Shown here: in pieces, positions 29,734 to 42,400 of the stretch
Layout: each line of letters opens with the position of its first letter
How positions within the stretch are numbered: the first letter of the stretch is position 1
Assembly (NCBI GenBank): GCA_024195265.1
Contig: JAJLRJ010000006.1
Location: 10,364,853-10,428,852, forward strand
DNA from: Dendrophyllia cribrosa
Lineage: Eukaryota; Cnidaria; Anthozoa; Scleractinia; Dendrophylliidae
Length of the DNA stretch: 64,000 nt
Direction: 5' to 3'
Program-made: the position numbers and the translations under genes
Notes under the pieces: generated by a model
What the model saw: the letters and a program-made list of their open reading frames with translations, nothing else
The model's database searches: none
What the model was told of the DNA's origin: nothing

Positions 29734-30312
29734 CAAGTTAAGTCATCATTCATCATATTTCCATCAGAAAAAGGCTATCAGTTCTCTAGCTTTTTGCAAA
29801 AGATGGTTTGGAACAGCGCTGACAACTTGATAGTATTGAAGAAAGTTGGTCTTTTCCAAAGAATACTTAGATTTAAATTCGTTGAATGGAAGAATATTTC
29901 TATCACTATCCAAAAGGTTCACAATCGTCTTAACTCCCTTACTAAACCATTCATGAAAACAGAAAGGCTTCGCTCCAATTAATATCTCTTTCTTTTAGAG
30001 TCTAGGAATCCATGCTAGTCGTATTAATGCTTTTATCATATTTTCTGTATCAATCATGCGTAGTCCGCCTTTTTCATAACCCTGATATAGACTCGTTCTT
30101 TTTATCTTGTCTTGTTTGTTTTTCCATAAAAATTTAAAAAGGCGACCTTGCACTTTTCCTATAACTTCTTTTGGAACATCAATGTTTGAAGCAGAGTATA
30201 TCAGCGGTGACACACCTAGGCCTAGGGCCTTAATGATCAAAACTTTTCCAAACAACGTTAAGTATCTAGATATAGAGAAATAGACTTTGCGAGACACCAT
30301 CACGACAGAAAC

Positions 30313-30390
30313 CGATAAAGTAGGATCGCAACCTTGGACAGCGTCATCCGTTTCGAAACGGCTGTCCACGGTTGCGATCCTACTTTATCG
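30313..30390. repeat. 78-bp near-perfect palindrome
   Basis: cgataaagtaggatcgcaac (30313 on) is the exact complement of the far arm ending at 30390. Inner ggacagc/gctgtcc and a central gtttcgaaac continue the symmetry. It lies at the 5' edge of the LINE fragment. Confidence 0.9.
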
Positions 30391-30671
30391 ATGTGCCCCC
30401 CTCCCTCCAGGCTCAGGAACTAAAAAAAAGCCCAGGCTGAATCGGGTTAAAATGCACTTTATTACATTTTGCGTCAATGTTATTACATTTTGCGTTGATT
30501 GTTATTACATTTTGCGTTAGTATTACATTTTGCGGCGTAAACACGGTCCTTTGCAGATTTCACTTTTATTGTTATATTTTTGATTGTCTGAGTTGTGAAG
30601 GAAAAGGGGAAAGGCTTAATAGACGGGGGGAGGGGGGCTTATTCGAGGGGGGGGGGGGGCAGGGGGTTTAA

Positions 30672-31355
30672 GGTGGCTTACTACAGTTTATAGGGGTCAC
30701 CAGATGCTTCCGATAATATCGATCACAGGTGACCATTTGTGGGAACAAGCAACAATTACAAAGTCAAAACCATCGTACAAGACAGTGGGTGTTTGTAATT
30801 TCACCATCCTCTGGTTAGGAGTGGCTTAAAACAAGCGACCGAGTGGTTGTCAGAAGACTGGGTTCTAATTCTATGAGGACGTTTTACTCAAAAATCACCC
30901 GTACGACCCTACCTCAAAATCTTACCATTTAAACTTTGGATAAAAATAAACGTTCTTACAAATTAAAACAAAAATCTGTAAGAGAGTTTTTCGCATATCA
31001 ACGAAAATATCAAAAATACGAATTTCGAAAAATATTTTAAAATCTGTCTTACAGATTTTGAAAAAAAATTGTCTGCAGATCGATGTTGATGTATATTTAA
31101 AAATATCAAAAATTGAGCATAGGTCGTACGGCTAGATTTCGAGAAATTCACGACCAAAAAAACGTTTAGTACGATCTCCGAGCATGCGCAGTACTGCGTA
31201 CACCACGGCCATTCACTTCGCGCGCGCGGCTGCTCGCGCATTACTAACTGCGTGCACGAGATCAGAGCTTCGTTGTTGTTTGCTCGCGCGGTATTGCTTG
31301 CGTGACACGCGCGCGTAAGGAAATTTATTGTCCCTCAAAACTGTATTCGGCCACC
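30672..31355. mobile_element. TTAA-flanked element 1 (GGTGGC ends)
   Basis: TTAA at 30668-30671 and 31356-31359. The ends ggtggcttactacagttt and aaaactgtattcggccacc are inverted relatives. No transposase. Similar left ends occur at 21620 and about 46482 (ttaaggtggc). Confidence 0.75.
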
Positions 31356-31359
31356 TTAA

Positions 31360-33246
31360 AGTGCCTATGAAATGAATTTTTTTTCTTCGTTTTTCATTAG
31401 TTTATTATGTCCAAAGAACGAAAACAATAATCATTTCCCGAGGAAAAGAAAGAAAATCGGTTTTTTAGCCCCTCGAAAATGCGTCACTTCGGTTGAAAAG
31501 TGGCTCCAATTTTTGGAGAGCCTGGGGGCGAGTGGGCGTGCGTGATGACGTAAATTACGTAAATAGTATGACACATTGGTTTGTTTACGCTACAATTCCC
31601 TTGGAATCCTTTAGCGTGATGGTCATTTTGCCAACGTTTTTGGCTGTACAAATGTCGGAGAGCGCCTAATTTGTTTCTTTACAGTCCTCTGAAGGTGAAG
31701 AGGATCAGTTTCGGATCACTCTTGATCAACTGAAATGATCGTGTCCACTGTAGTTTTGCCGTAACGAGACGAACCGACTGTGCCGCTTGAGCGAAGGAAG
31801 TGAACATGAAGAAGACGGACATTGATCATTTAGATTATTGAACGTGAAAGGTATACATTTCAGTAGCACAGCGTCTCAGTGGTTCGCCAGTTGAGTTGTA
31901 AGCTTATTGAACGCAGAGGCGTTTTCGTTATTTCATTTTAGTGGCTCATTGACTAGCGTTTATCGAACGCGAACGATATATTTGTAGTACAAACAATCAT
32001 GATATTAGCGCATTAGCGACTCGGCCGGTCTTCTCTGAAGTTCATTGATCGCGCGTGGAGGTTATGAACTTATTTTATCGGCTTGGCAATTCGCTCGTCT
32101 ACTTAAAGTTCTTTTTTCAATGCGAAGGATATGTCTTGGCGGCTTGCTAGTTGAAAGTTTCTAAATTATACTGATATGTTATGCATATCCGAGGTGGTGT
32201 TTTTCAGGCGGCTTGCTGAATTGAATGTGAATGGTGTATTTTTAGCGGCAAGGTGCCTTGATAGCGTATTTTTTTATTTATTCAAAATGTTTGAACTCAA
32301 GTATATACGTAATAATTATGCTTCTTAGTTCAGTGTCTTGCCAGCGATTGATCGTTTCTGGAAATTTTAACCACTTGGCGGTTTGTAAGTGAGTTCAAAG
32401 TATCGTGTGATTTATGTCTGATTTATATTTCATTGTATAAAAATTGATCTGATCGAACACGCAATGATTCAGCGATGTATTTTGTTTCGAATAGTCTTAC
32501 GCATTTGTACGTGTAGATTTTTGATAGATGTTCCGTAGAATAGACGCCTTCCAGTGAACACTTGCGTCGCTGCACTTTGAATTTTATAATTCGGAATACC
32601 GTATAAACATTTATATCACTCGCCAGTCAGTGCCGATCGAGTCAGTATATTTTTGTAGGCCTCACTGACTTCGACGGCTCTCCAGTCGAGCCGAGGCTTG
32701 AAGGAACTTTCAAACAGGATATGGATTGGAAAAATTATGCTTGATTAAACGGCCTCACCGGCCGGAATGTTATTTTCTTTTGCAAAATAATATTAATCTT
32801 AACAATAAGCGCTTTCATTGAAAACAACATCGCTTGACGTACCCTTTCCGATGTCGACGAACAAATTTCGTGTATTTCGCCGGCCTATTTTCCTCTGGAG
32901 CAAAATAAAGCTTTGTTACACCCTCTGTTATCGAAGAATTCTAATATCTCGTATGTTTGAGGCCGCTCGCCACATAATATTGGTCCACCTCTAGCGACGT
33001 CTCTTGTCAGCTCTCTTGTTCTCTATATTCCCGCAGCAGTTTGTACAACTATTTACGTCACAGTGTAATATGACACCGGTTTTGGCCGCGCACAAATTGG
33101 AGCCACTTTTTAGCGCCAACAACCTAACTTTGAGACCATAAAAAAAGCATTTCGCATCGTCCCTAACACTTTAAACCTTTTATTCCAAGGTCTAAAAAGG
33201 TGAAACTTTCGATACATTAAAAAATAAATTTCATTTCATAGGCACT
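31360..33246. mobile_element. TTAA-flanked element 2 (1887 bp, non-autonomous)
   Basis: TTAA at 31356-31359 and 33247-33250. The ends AGTGCCTATGAAATGAA are inverted complements, and further inside gtggctccaattttt pairs with aattggagccac. There is no long reading frame. The middle contains loosely repeated segments of about 70-100 bp with cggcttgctagttgaa and cggcttgctgaattga phrases. Piggybac or Kolobok mobilisation is inferred from TTAA. Confidence 0.8.
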
Positions 33247-33400
33247 TTAATAGAGGATTTAGGTAATTTTTTTACCCGAGCGAAAAAGAGGTCTGGGTAT
33301 GAGATAATTATTGCATTGCGCCATCATACTTGTTCGACTCAGGGAGAAGTTGAATTTGTCCTTTTCTTTATACTCTCGTAACGCTAAAACAGCGCTAAAC

Positions 33401-36400
33401 ATGAACGACGACAAATCGAATCTTGAAGGTCGTTCGAACGTTGCAGAGGATTCAAGTAACACAGCAGCTAATAGTTGTTCGAAGCAAGCGAGCGAAATTC
33501 CGGCAAATCAACACGATGTAGTCGAACCTCCACCCGCATATTCACAAGTGCCATCGACAGCACAGTATCCAAACCAGCCAGTGATGCATTATCCAGTGCA
33601 ACAACAAGGTACGAATGAATCACTGTGTAGGCTTCAAAAAAGGGGTGTCTAGAAAACTAAGACGTATTAAGACCTAAGACCTAGAAACCTAAGACCTAGA
33701 AAACTAGGACCTAGAAAACTTATAAGACCTTGAAAACTAAAAAAGATCCATTTGCCCTACTGCTAATAAAAATCATGGTTTTCGCACCGGCTTCGATATT
33801 TTTTCTTCAAACTGTGCTTTGTTATCAATGTGTTGAATTATAAAACCATTATAGCGCTCAAGCTTGAATGATATAGCCTAATTTTAGCCAACTCGGCCTA
33901 CGGCTTCGTCGGCTAAGCATTAGGCGATATCACGCGCACTTTCGCGCTATATAATAGTTAAATATAAGTTAAGATTATTGGGCAGTAATTGTACACGCGC
34001 GTCAAACCTGGAAAACGTCAAGAGAATTTTAATAGAATTAAGGGCCCAAAATTGTTGTGTTTTTTTTCTGGTCTCTAAGTCTTAGATCGATGTTTAAATT
34101 AGCTTGTGAGCAGGCCCTATTTAGGTTTCGCGTAGGCTTAGTTTCGCGCGAGAGCTGTAGTGTTCTGGTGGCTTCGCTCGTAACGCCGCTCGAAAATCAC
34201 GGCTTCATTGCTATCGCTAGCTCGCGCTTCATTACACTGTACGTAGGGCCTGCTCGCAAGCTAATGTTTAACAACAACAACTCTTTGAGTAGTGAAGTCG
34301 TGCTTTAAGAAGCTTTAAGGATCTTGTAAGTGCCCCTAAGGTATGAGAATTAATTCAATATATTGTTATGATTTGTTTTACATGACTGTACAGTCGCTTT
34401 TCCAGTCACACTAGGTGATCTGTCACGAACGTTACTACACTGTACGTCATTTGAAACCTTTAATCAGTCTTTCGCAATCACTCGTACATGAAAGATCAAC
34501 TTAGTACTTCCAAATATCTGTTGCTCGAAAAGACAGAAAACAAAATCTTTATCAAATGGAACTCTCGCCAAACCTTGCAATAATGTAAGTTCCTTTACTT
34601 GATACATTATATGTTTCATTTCGTCATTTTCCTTTTTCTTATGTTATAAATATAAAATCCAATCATCCATGAGCTTGAAGTTGCTATATCAACTGATATG
34701 ACATCACTAACACTTCGCCTCAGGCTATAAACCACTTGAAAAAGCTGAACTTTTTCACTTTTTGCAGCCCATTTTATAGAGTCGGTCACCTTGGCTCAGA
34801 GCCTAGGCACGACTCAATAAACAGATGTTTCCCTTAACAGTTTAGTTTTTACTTTTGTTAGGAGTCGTAAAGCGATGTTTGATTTCGGGAGCCCCCTGGC
34901 CTAGTTGAAATGCATGCGTCCTTTAATTGCGGTTTAGTAATTTGCAAAATGATCCCATTTGCCCTTACTGAATTGAAATTGCGATTGGTCGCAACACAAT
35001 AAACATTCCAGACATGTTTCGGCGGTGATAGTTTTTTCTTGCTTGTCTAACCACTGGTCTAACCTTTCATTGACGAAAAGTCCGCTGCAGATATTTCGCC
35101 AGTCTATGATTTTCTTTTCTTTTTTCTTTTTATTCTAATTTAGAGTTTAGATTGCATACTCAGTATTGTTTTGCTAAGATATCAGGTGTAAGATATTACA
35201 CCAGGGATGACCCGACAATTTAATGGCGACCACAAACTGGGTCTTAGTTTTCTAGGTCTTATTTTTCTAGGTTTCCGAAAATCATGAATTTTATTAGCAG
35301 TAGGGCAAATGGATCTTTTAAATCCCAAAACCATCATCGCATGACACCGGGGTTATATTACATTTGTTGGTTCAACAATGTTAGGTGTTAATTAACCGAA
35401 ATTGTATCTACTGTTGTAATTGGAAGGTGTGAAATAAAAATGTTGTTTGTTTAGAATGTGTAGCCGGCATGTTAAATAATGTTTGACTAACATTTTTTGT
35501 TAGAAGAATGTTTTGATTTCGATCAAACATTCTTCTAAAAAAAAATGTTTGTCAAACATAATCTCTAACATGCCGGCTACACATTCTAACATTGTCGAAC
35601 AAACAAATGTTGTATAACAATTTTACAGGGATTCTGACAGGGTGCGGGGAAAAAACTAAAATTGTGCAGGAGTTTTGAGGCAAATTGTGCGGGAAATAAC
35701 GTCGATTGTGCAGGAAATTGTGCGGGATTGCGCAATCCTGTGACCAACCAAATATTCAATCACCAGTGTTCTAGCCAGGCCAGAAAAATATGTCAGGGAG
35801 GAAATTCTGCATAAATGAAAAATACAAATAGATGTTTTACTTTGGGGATTAAAATGTACCCAGCAATCGCCAATTTGCGGCTGTTTTTCTTCACCAAAGT
35901 TTATTTGTCTCAACAAAATCACATTGCGTGACACGATGAACTTGATCGAGTAAAACCGAAATACCACATTTAAATGAAAAGTTTCCGATCTGTTGCGAGT
36001 TCCTTTATGAAAAATCCGTACATTTTATGTAGTTTGAATAATTTCCATTAAAGGTTCACACATTTTCTTCAAAAGTTTGCCGCAAAAACACAACCTTGAG
36101 ATGTATGCAAATTGCGTGCTAAATGTAATTTGATAGCATGGTTGTTTTGCATTTTCCTGAATGAAAACGTCTTTCACTTGATTGAAAAAATCAAATCCAG
36201 TATTCTGATCAGAACTTAATAATTTTCTCCTATCAATCCGAAGTTCCAGGGCTTTAATAGTTTGTTTGTCGATTTGCAAACTTGATAAGTTCTTTGCGAA
36301 AATAATTCAGACAGAGTGACATTCATTTTGGCGTGACTGGGTACATTTCTTCGGTGTTTCGTCTTGGGTCCCCGACATATTAAACTGAAAGAGGAAGCGA

Positions 36401-39400
36401 AAGCGCTCGAAAAAATATCAACAGGCCGCTCAAAAAAATGACATAATGTCTGAAAAACGACAATTAAAAAGCTACGCGAAAAAATCTGTAGGAAGTCGGA
36501 AAGAAGTAAAACTGAGACTAAGTTCCCAGGACGGCGAAGAGAACACCTTGTTGTTTTTATATCGATCCTCTCGAGCTGTTCGAGGAAAGCGAGGGTTTTC
36601 TGGATTGTTTGGAAGGGAAATGGACTGAAAATAGCCTAAAACGTTTCTCGAAGTCTTGGTAATCAATAGAAATACCTGATTTAATTAACATTTTAATCAA
36701 ATATTTCAGTATTGTACGGGATTGTGCGGATTTTTAGGAATTGTGCGGGTTTGACCGAATTGTGCGGTCCCGCACCCGCGCATCCTGTCAGAATCCTTGA
36801 TTTTAGAACGTGTAGCCCGGGCTTTAGATAATTAGGCATTTTAAGGGTTGGGGAGGGAATTAAGAAAATAACAGAAACAGAATGCTTAGAATATAATCTC
36901 TTAATGTATTTTAGAATCAGAATTGAGACTCATTCATAACCATTTTTCAGTACTTCGCAATGAACCCCCCTCCCAACTCCCCTTTCCCACAAGAGATACA
37001 GTACCACATGTTTCAATTGTAGTTTTTTTTTTTTAAATTGAAGTTGATGAACATTGTTTTTTTTTTTTGGTAAGATTTTGGTATATAACCCCATATATTG
37101 CAGCCAAATTTGTTGTATGGCGATGCTTGAAATGCAAACTTCGAAAGATTTTGTGCGTTTTCTGGTTTTTCTGTTCCGTCAATCATCTTATTGGGGGGGG
37201 CGGGGTTATGCATTTGCTTGGGCAGTTTTAATTGAAGACTGAACATGCGATCGATTTATGAAAAATTAAATGAGCTAAATGCAAGAAATACTGTAAACTG
37301 TAAAATACCCGTAATCGGCGTGATCAAAGGACCAAAACAAAATTATGATCAAATTTCTTCGCCCGATTTGAAAAAGTGTACCGTACGCAAGACAAACTTA
37401 TAGGCATAAATTCTGACGATGATTTCATCTTCAAAATCATCTTCAAGATGATTTCTTTCAAATATTTAGTTCATATTCACTGACATCGCATCTTGTTTTT
37501 GTACCCTGGCTGTGACCACCTTTAGTGTCATATCTTTATTCATGGGTAATGGACTGATAGCTGCTGCCTGAGGCGCCTACAAGAGCTGACGTCCGATCTC
37601 ATTCTCATAAATGTAAAGTGCAACTGAATATTATTCATATAGAAGTTTGCGCTATATAAATGTAAAATATCATTATATTATTTTTGTGTTACTACATTTG
37701 TTTTCTACATTGTACATGCTGTCAGTTTGCAATAATATTTTGCATATTAGTTTACATTTGCATATTATTACCGTTGATGCATGACCGGTTGACCGTTTTA
37801 ATTGGGAACTCGCCTATCTTATGGCGCGACGGTGCACAAAAAGCACCAAACTGATAGAGTTCCAATTTAAACTATTACATAGGCGCATACCAACTAATGA
37901 TTTTTTACTTAAAATAGGACGAAAAGAAAATGACAACTGTACCTTTTGCAACAATTCCTCAGAGACGCTAATTCATCTTTTTTGGTCTTGCCATGTTACA
38001 GCCTCCTTTTGGAAAAGCGTAACCGACTGGCTTCAAAACGCTCTTCCGTTAATCGGCAAATACAACTTATTGAATATTACTGCACTGGGCTTGAGGCCGG
38101 AGCCTCATTCTACAGAATACTCGTGTCAATTAAACTATTGTCTACTGTTAGCGCGGTTTCATATTTGGCAAGCCAAAATGGATGAAATATCGCCTAATTT
38201 TGCAAATTTTCTGCGCCTAGTTAAGTCAAGATCTATTATAGAGAAAAAAGCTGGGGACACTAAAAAATGGAACTTTCTTAAAGACTGTTCTTTATATAGC
38301 TCTTGATATCGATTGTTTCCTTTCCCCTGACGGTCAAATACCAAAAATATTTTTAAAGATTTGTAAATCTTATATTTAACTAGATATATCTGACTGATTG
38401 TTCTCAATCAAGGTTCGTTTATTGCTCCTGTCTCAACTGTACTTTCTTTGAACCTTCTCTTTTTGTTTGTTTTTCTCTGTGCTGTAATTTAGTTATTGTA
38501 TTGTATTGTTAATAAAAAAAAAATAAAATAAAAAAAATAAAAAAAATAAAAAAAAAATGACCGGTTGACCGTAACAAATAATGCTCCCTGGGAGATGTAA
38601 ACAACAGAAAAAGCTCAAACTTCTCGGCTCGCCAGCGGAGTCGATTTTGCCAGCATCTATATGAAATATTCCCTGGAAGTTGAAGAAGGTTTTCCCCATC
38701 CCCAGTTGTCGAATTTTTTTCGATGCAAACTTTTGAAGCTGATAAAATGTCCAATGTCAGGGGAGCTCGCAAATTTAATATCCCTGATGCGGGATATTTT
38801 CCCTCATCCGGGAAAGAGCGAGGCGATGCTAATTAACAGGAAAAACCATACTAAACCCATCACAATAATTACTATCGGCAACTCTATTATTGAGTGGGTA
38901 AATAAGTCATGTGTGTTAGGTTTGATTATAGACGATGAATTAAGCTGGATTCCCCACACACTAGAACTTAAAAAGAGTTTTGCGAAGAAGTTACAGTATG
39001 CCTGCTCAAGAGATCAAAATTTCTGCCATGTACAACTCTCTTAGATTTCTATTTTAAAGTAATTTTGCCTTCTGTAAATTATGGAATTGTTATGTGGGGG
39101 TCGTGCTGTAACTTAGACAATTTCAATTCGCTCGAAAGACTTCACTAGAATGATTTTAAACTTACCTAAGGACATGGTGTCTGCCGAAGTACTAGAATTA
39201 TCACAGTGGACAACTTTGTATTTTTATTACAAATTATCTATTTTTAAATTAATACATAAGGCAACCATAGAGAGATTACCGGATACTTATAGTAGCTGTG
39301 CACGTCATCAAGAAGCAAAACCTCACAATTTCACTCAGGGCAAAAGATTCTTTATTAGTCCCACGCTTCAACACGCGATATATGAAAAATTCTATAGCAT

Positions 39401-42400
39401 AAAGCAGGGCCTCTGATATTACACGATGGTGCGATTTCGCATAATCGGCCTCAAATCGCATCCGATCGCATAATTCACGAAAAATCGCATAATTCGTAAA
39501 AAATCACAAAATCGCATAATGTGAACAAACCACATGATACACTATTGCTTTAGCTAAGAAACTTAAGCTAAAATTTGTTTTTTTCTATTGAATTATCCTG
39601 TATCAAATAAACAAACCGCCACTTTCGATCGAAACTGCGTTCGTTCTTGACCACAACAAGCTTGGTAACAGCGTAAATTTCTTGAGCACATGTTTTATTT
39701 AGCCTGGTTACTAAGGTTAACCAAGATGGCCGCTCGTTTACAGACTCTTTTCTTGGATTCTGTCGTTTGTTTTGGATGTTCCTTCATAGCTAAAAGCTTC
39801 AAAATGTCCCACAAAGATAGCGAGCACTCTTTTAAAACAGGTATTTTTGTTTTCTTACTCTGAAACCTAGTAAAACATGCATAAAAAAGTTCCAGAAAAA
39901 ATCGCATAATTTTCCGCATAATAGTCCTTGCTTATCGCATAATTTGCCACGGAAAAAATCGCATAATTTCCATTTTTTATCGCATAATATCAGAAGCCCT
40001 GAAGTAGGGGTTCCATTCTTTGGAATATGTTGACAAAAATAAATAAAGACATGGCTAAAGGTACCGGGTATAAGGATCTAGCCTGTATGCTAGAGTCTTC
40101 TAAGACTTTTATGGACTATAATTTTAGTGTTACATCCGCATCGACTTTAAATTTTAAGTTAAAAGATTATGTATATAATTGATCTGATGTGTGAATCCAG
40201 TTACAAGAGTAATTGGAGTATTATTATTTTTAAGTTATTATTTAGAAAATTTATCTTAGTTAGTGACTGCATGTAAATTTTTAATTACACGACCCCACAA
40301 GCTTTTAGCTTTTAAACATATCGTGTATAAATAAAGGTTTCCTATCCTATCCTATCCTGATGCAAATCAGATTTACAAGCGAAGAAACGAATCCTGAGGT
40401 AAAAATCAACGGATAAAATTAACTTTCTGAATTCCTCTCCTGTATCCATCGTCTTCGATTAAAAATCCTTTCTCGCCAGCTCTCCGAATAAATTTCTCGC
40501 CATTGAACTTTCCAAATCAAACTTGCAGGAATCTCTCAACGCCATAATATAACACCTCAGATTCAACTCCCTCCGTGTTAACCCTGCCCCCCACTGAGAT
40601 GATTGCAAAACAGAAAAACAGAAACATTCGAAGTTTGCATTTCGCGCAATTTGGCTGTAATTATTATGTACATGCTTTTGTTTTCCTTTTGGATTCTATT
40701 GTTTTGGCTATTTGAATTTTTAAGAACTGTATGCACAACTAATGTATGGGGTTATACAGAAATCTTTCACACATGGTCTGGTATTTACATTTATACAAGA
40801 GGCTTCAAGCAGCCTATACTCATGCGCATGCGTAAGAAAGGTTTATGATATATTTTAAACATGATAAGAAGATGTCTGACATGTAGAAGAGTTACTCCTT
40901 TCATTCAGTCATCATTCCTGCAAACCATGCTGTTTACTATTGAATGTTTTGTAAATGAAGGCTGTACCACAATGAAGCCAGTGATTCTTCTAAGTCTTAT
41001 ATATACCTAACGTGAATATTAGTAATGTAAGTAGGATACACCAATATCACGCTAGCATGGCATGAAAATATATTTAATTTAATGGGGAAAAGAGTCCAGT
41101 ATCAAAATCAGCACATCAATATTAGTAAAACTGTAAAGTTTCGTAAAGATTGCTCGTATACTTCAAACGGATATATGAGCTTGTGAAACTTAGTACTCTG
41201 GCCTACATGTAATTTCTACAAAGAAATGTATGGGAAAAACACGAAAACGAGGCTGGGCGGGCAATCTATGCCCATCCACCATACATTTCTTTGTAAAAAT
41301 GCTCAGTTTCAAAATTTCTTCGTCAGTTCTAGCAATCTTTACAAAACTTTGTAGTTTTACTAATATCGATATGCTGAATTTGATGCTGGGCTCTTTTTCC
41401 CAATAAACCAAATATATTTTTGTGCCATGCTAGCGTGATATTGGTCTATTGTAGGAGACGCTGTCCTGACACTTCAGTAATGCTGTTTTACTGAAAGTGG
41501 GAGTAACCGGAAGTCACTAAACAGGAAGTGTAAATGGCAAAGCAAAACCGGAAGTGCACAATTTAAAATATGCGTGCATAAATTTGCATGCAAAATCGTG
41601 TCACCAAAAAAAAATAAATAAAAATAAGAAAAACGAAGGCCATTTTATAACTCATGCCCCTACGCGCACGAGTAATAATGTGTATAAAATATAAAATAAA
41701 TGTTTCTGTTTTGTTTCTGTTATTAATGTAGGATATCCACCAATGTATCAAGCAGGTGCTCATTCCCAACAGCCCCAATTCCAACTACCGGTACATGTAG
41801 GTGGGATCCCTCTGCAGGGTGGTAATCTTAACCCAGACGAAGTGCGCGTAAGGCAGGAGCACACCATCCGACAGGGAATTGCAGCCTCAGTAGTAACAGG
41901 AAGATTTGTTGTCCGACGAAGCTGGACTTACCGCCTTGCAAGACTTTTTGTCAGTTTTACGCTGGTAGGAATTATTGTCCTTATTATTTTGGGTGTTTTG
42001 GTTGTCCATCCTGCCTTGAATGATATTGCTCTTCAGAGTGCACAGTGTAAAGTTCTGTCCAGTGAGTACACAAATGAAGACATAAGTTGCGATTGTGGTC
42101 GTTACTGTACCTCATCATACCCTTGTCTGCAAATTCGTGTTTCCTACTCTGCTGAGGGAAAAAGGCAGACAGCTTACCTGTATGAAGACGTTTATGATGA
42201 TAAAAATAAGGTGAGGACCATAAATATACATTTTATTCAACGACTTAAAGGATGTTCGCACTTATTGTTTATGCACATCCTTACTGTGCACGCAATTCAT
42301 GTCGCAACACCATGCCACATTATGCACAAGCGCATGCACAAGGGAAGAAATCTAAACACATAAAGGGCTGTTACCCGGCTTGCGTTGCTGTAACTTTGCC

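Larger units (their letters stand above)
28680..30290 (-). pseudogene. Tx1/L1-like LINE fragment with nested insertions
   Basis: On the minus strand from about 30280: YLTLFGKVLIIKALGLGVSP, later LFKFLWKNKQDKIKRTSLYQ and GGLRMIDTENMIKAL, which is the region after the RT in Tx1/L1 LINEs. It continues in other frames (HEWFSKGVKTIV; KYSLEKTNFLQYYQVV), then a C-terminal Cys-rich part (DCIYCGEADSIDHS), and ends near 28745 with LSTVSDVLQKKLNNSLLFLR. Frameshifts and stops are common. A SINE (29471-29733) and a MITE (28923-29077) interrupt it; the LINE text resumes on both sides of each. Confidence 0.85.

Noticed and set aside
36446..36628. A 60-aa basic frame (MSEKRQLKSYAKKS start)
   Set aside because: It lies inside a non-autonomous transposon, is short, and has an equally long frame on the other strand.
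41563..41784. Minus-strand frame overlapping the start of gene C exon 2
   Set aside because: It conflicts with a well-supported + strand exon and has no features of its own.
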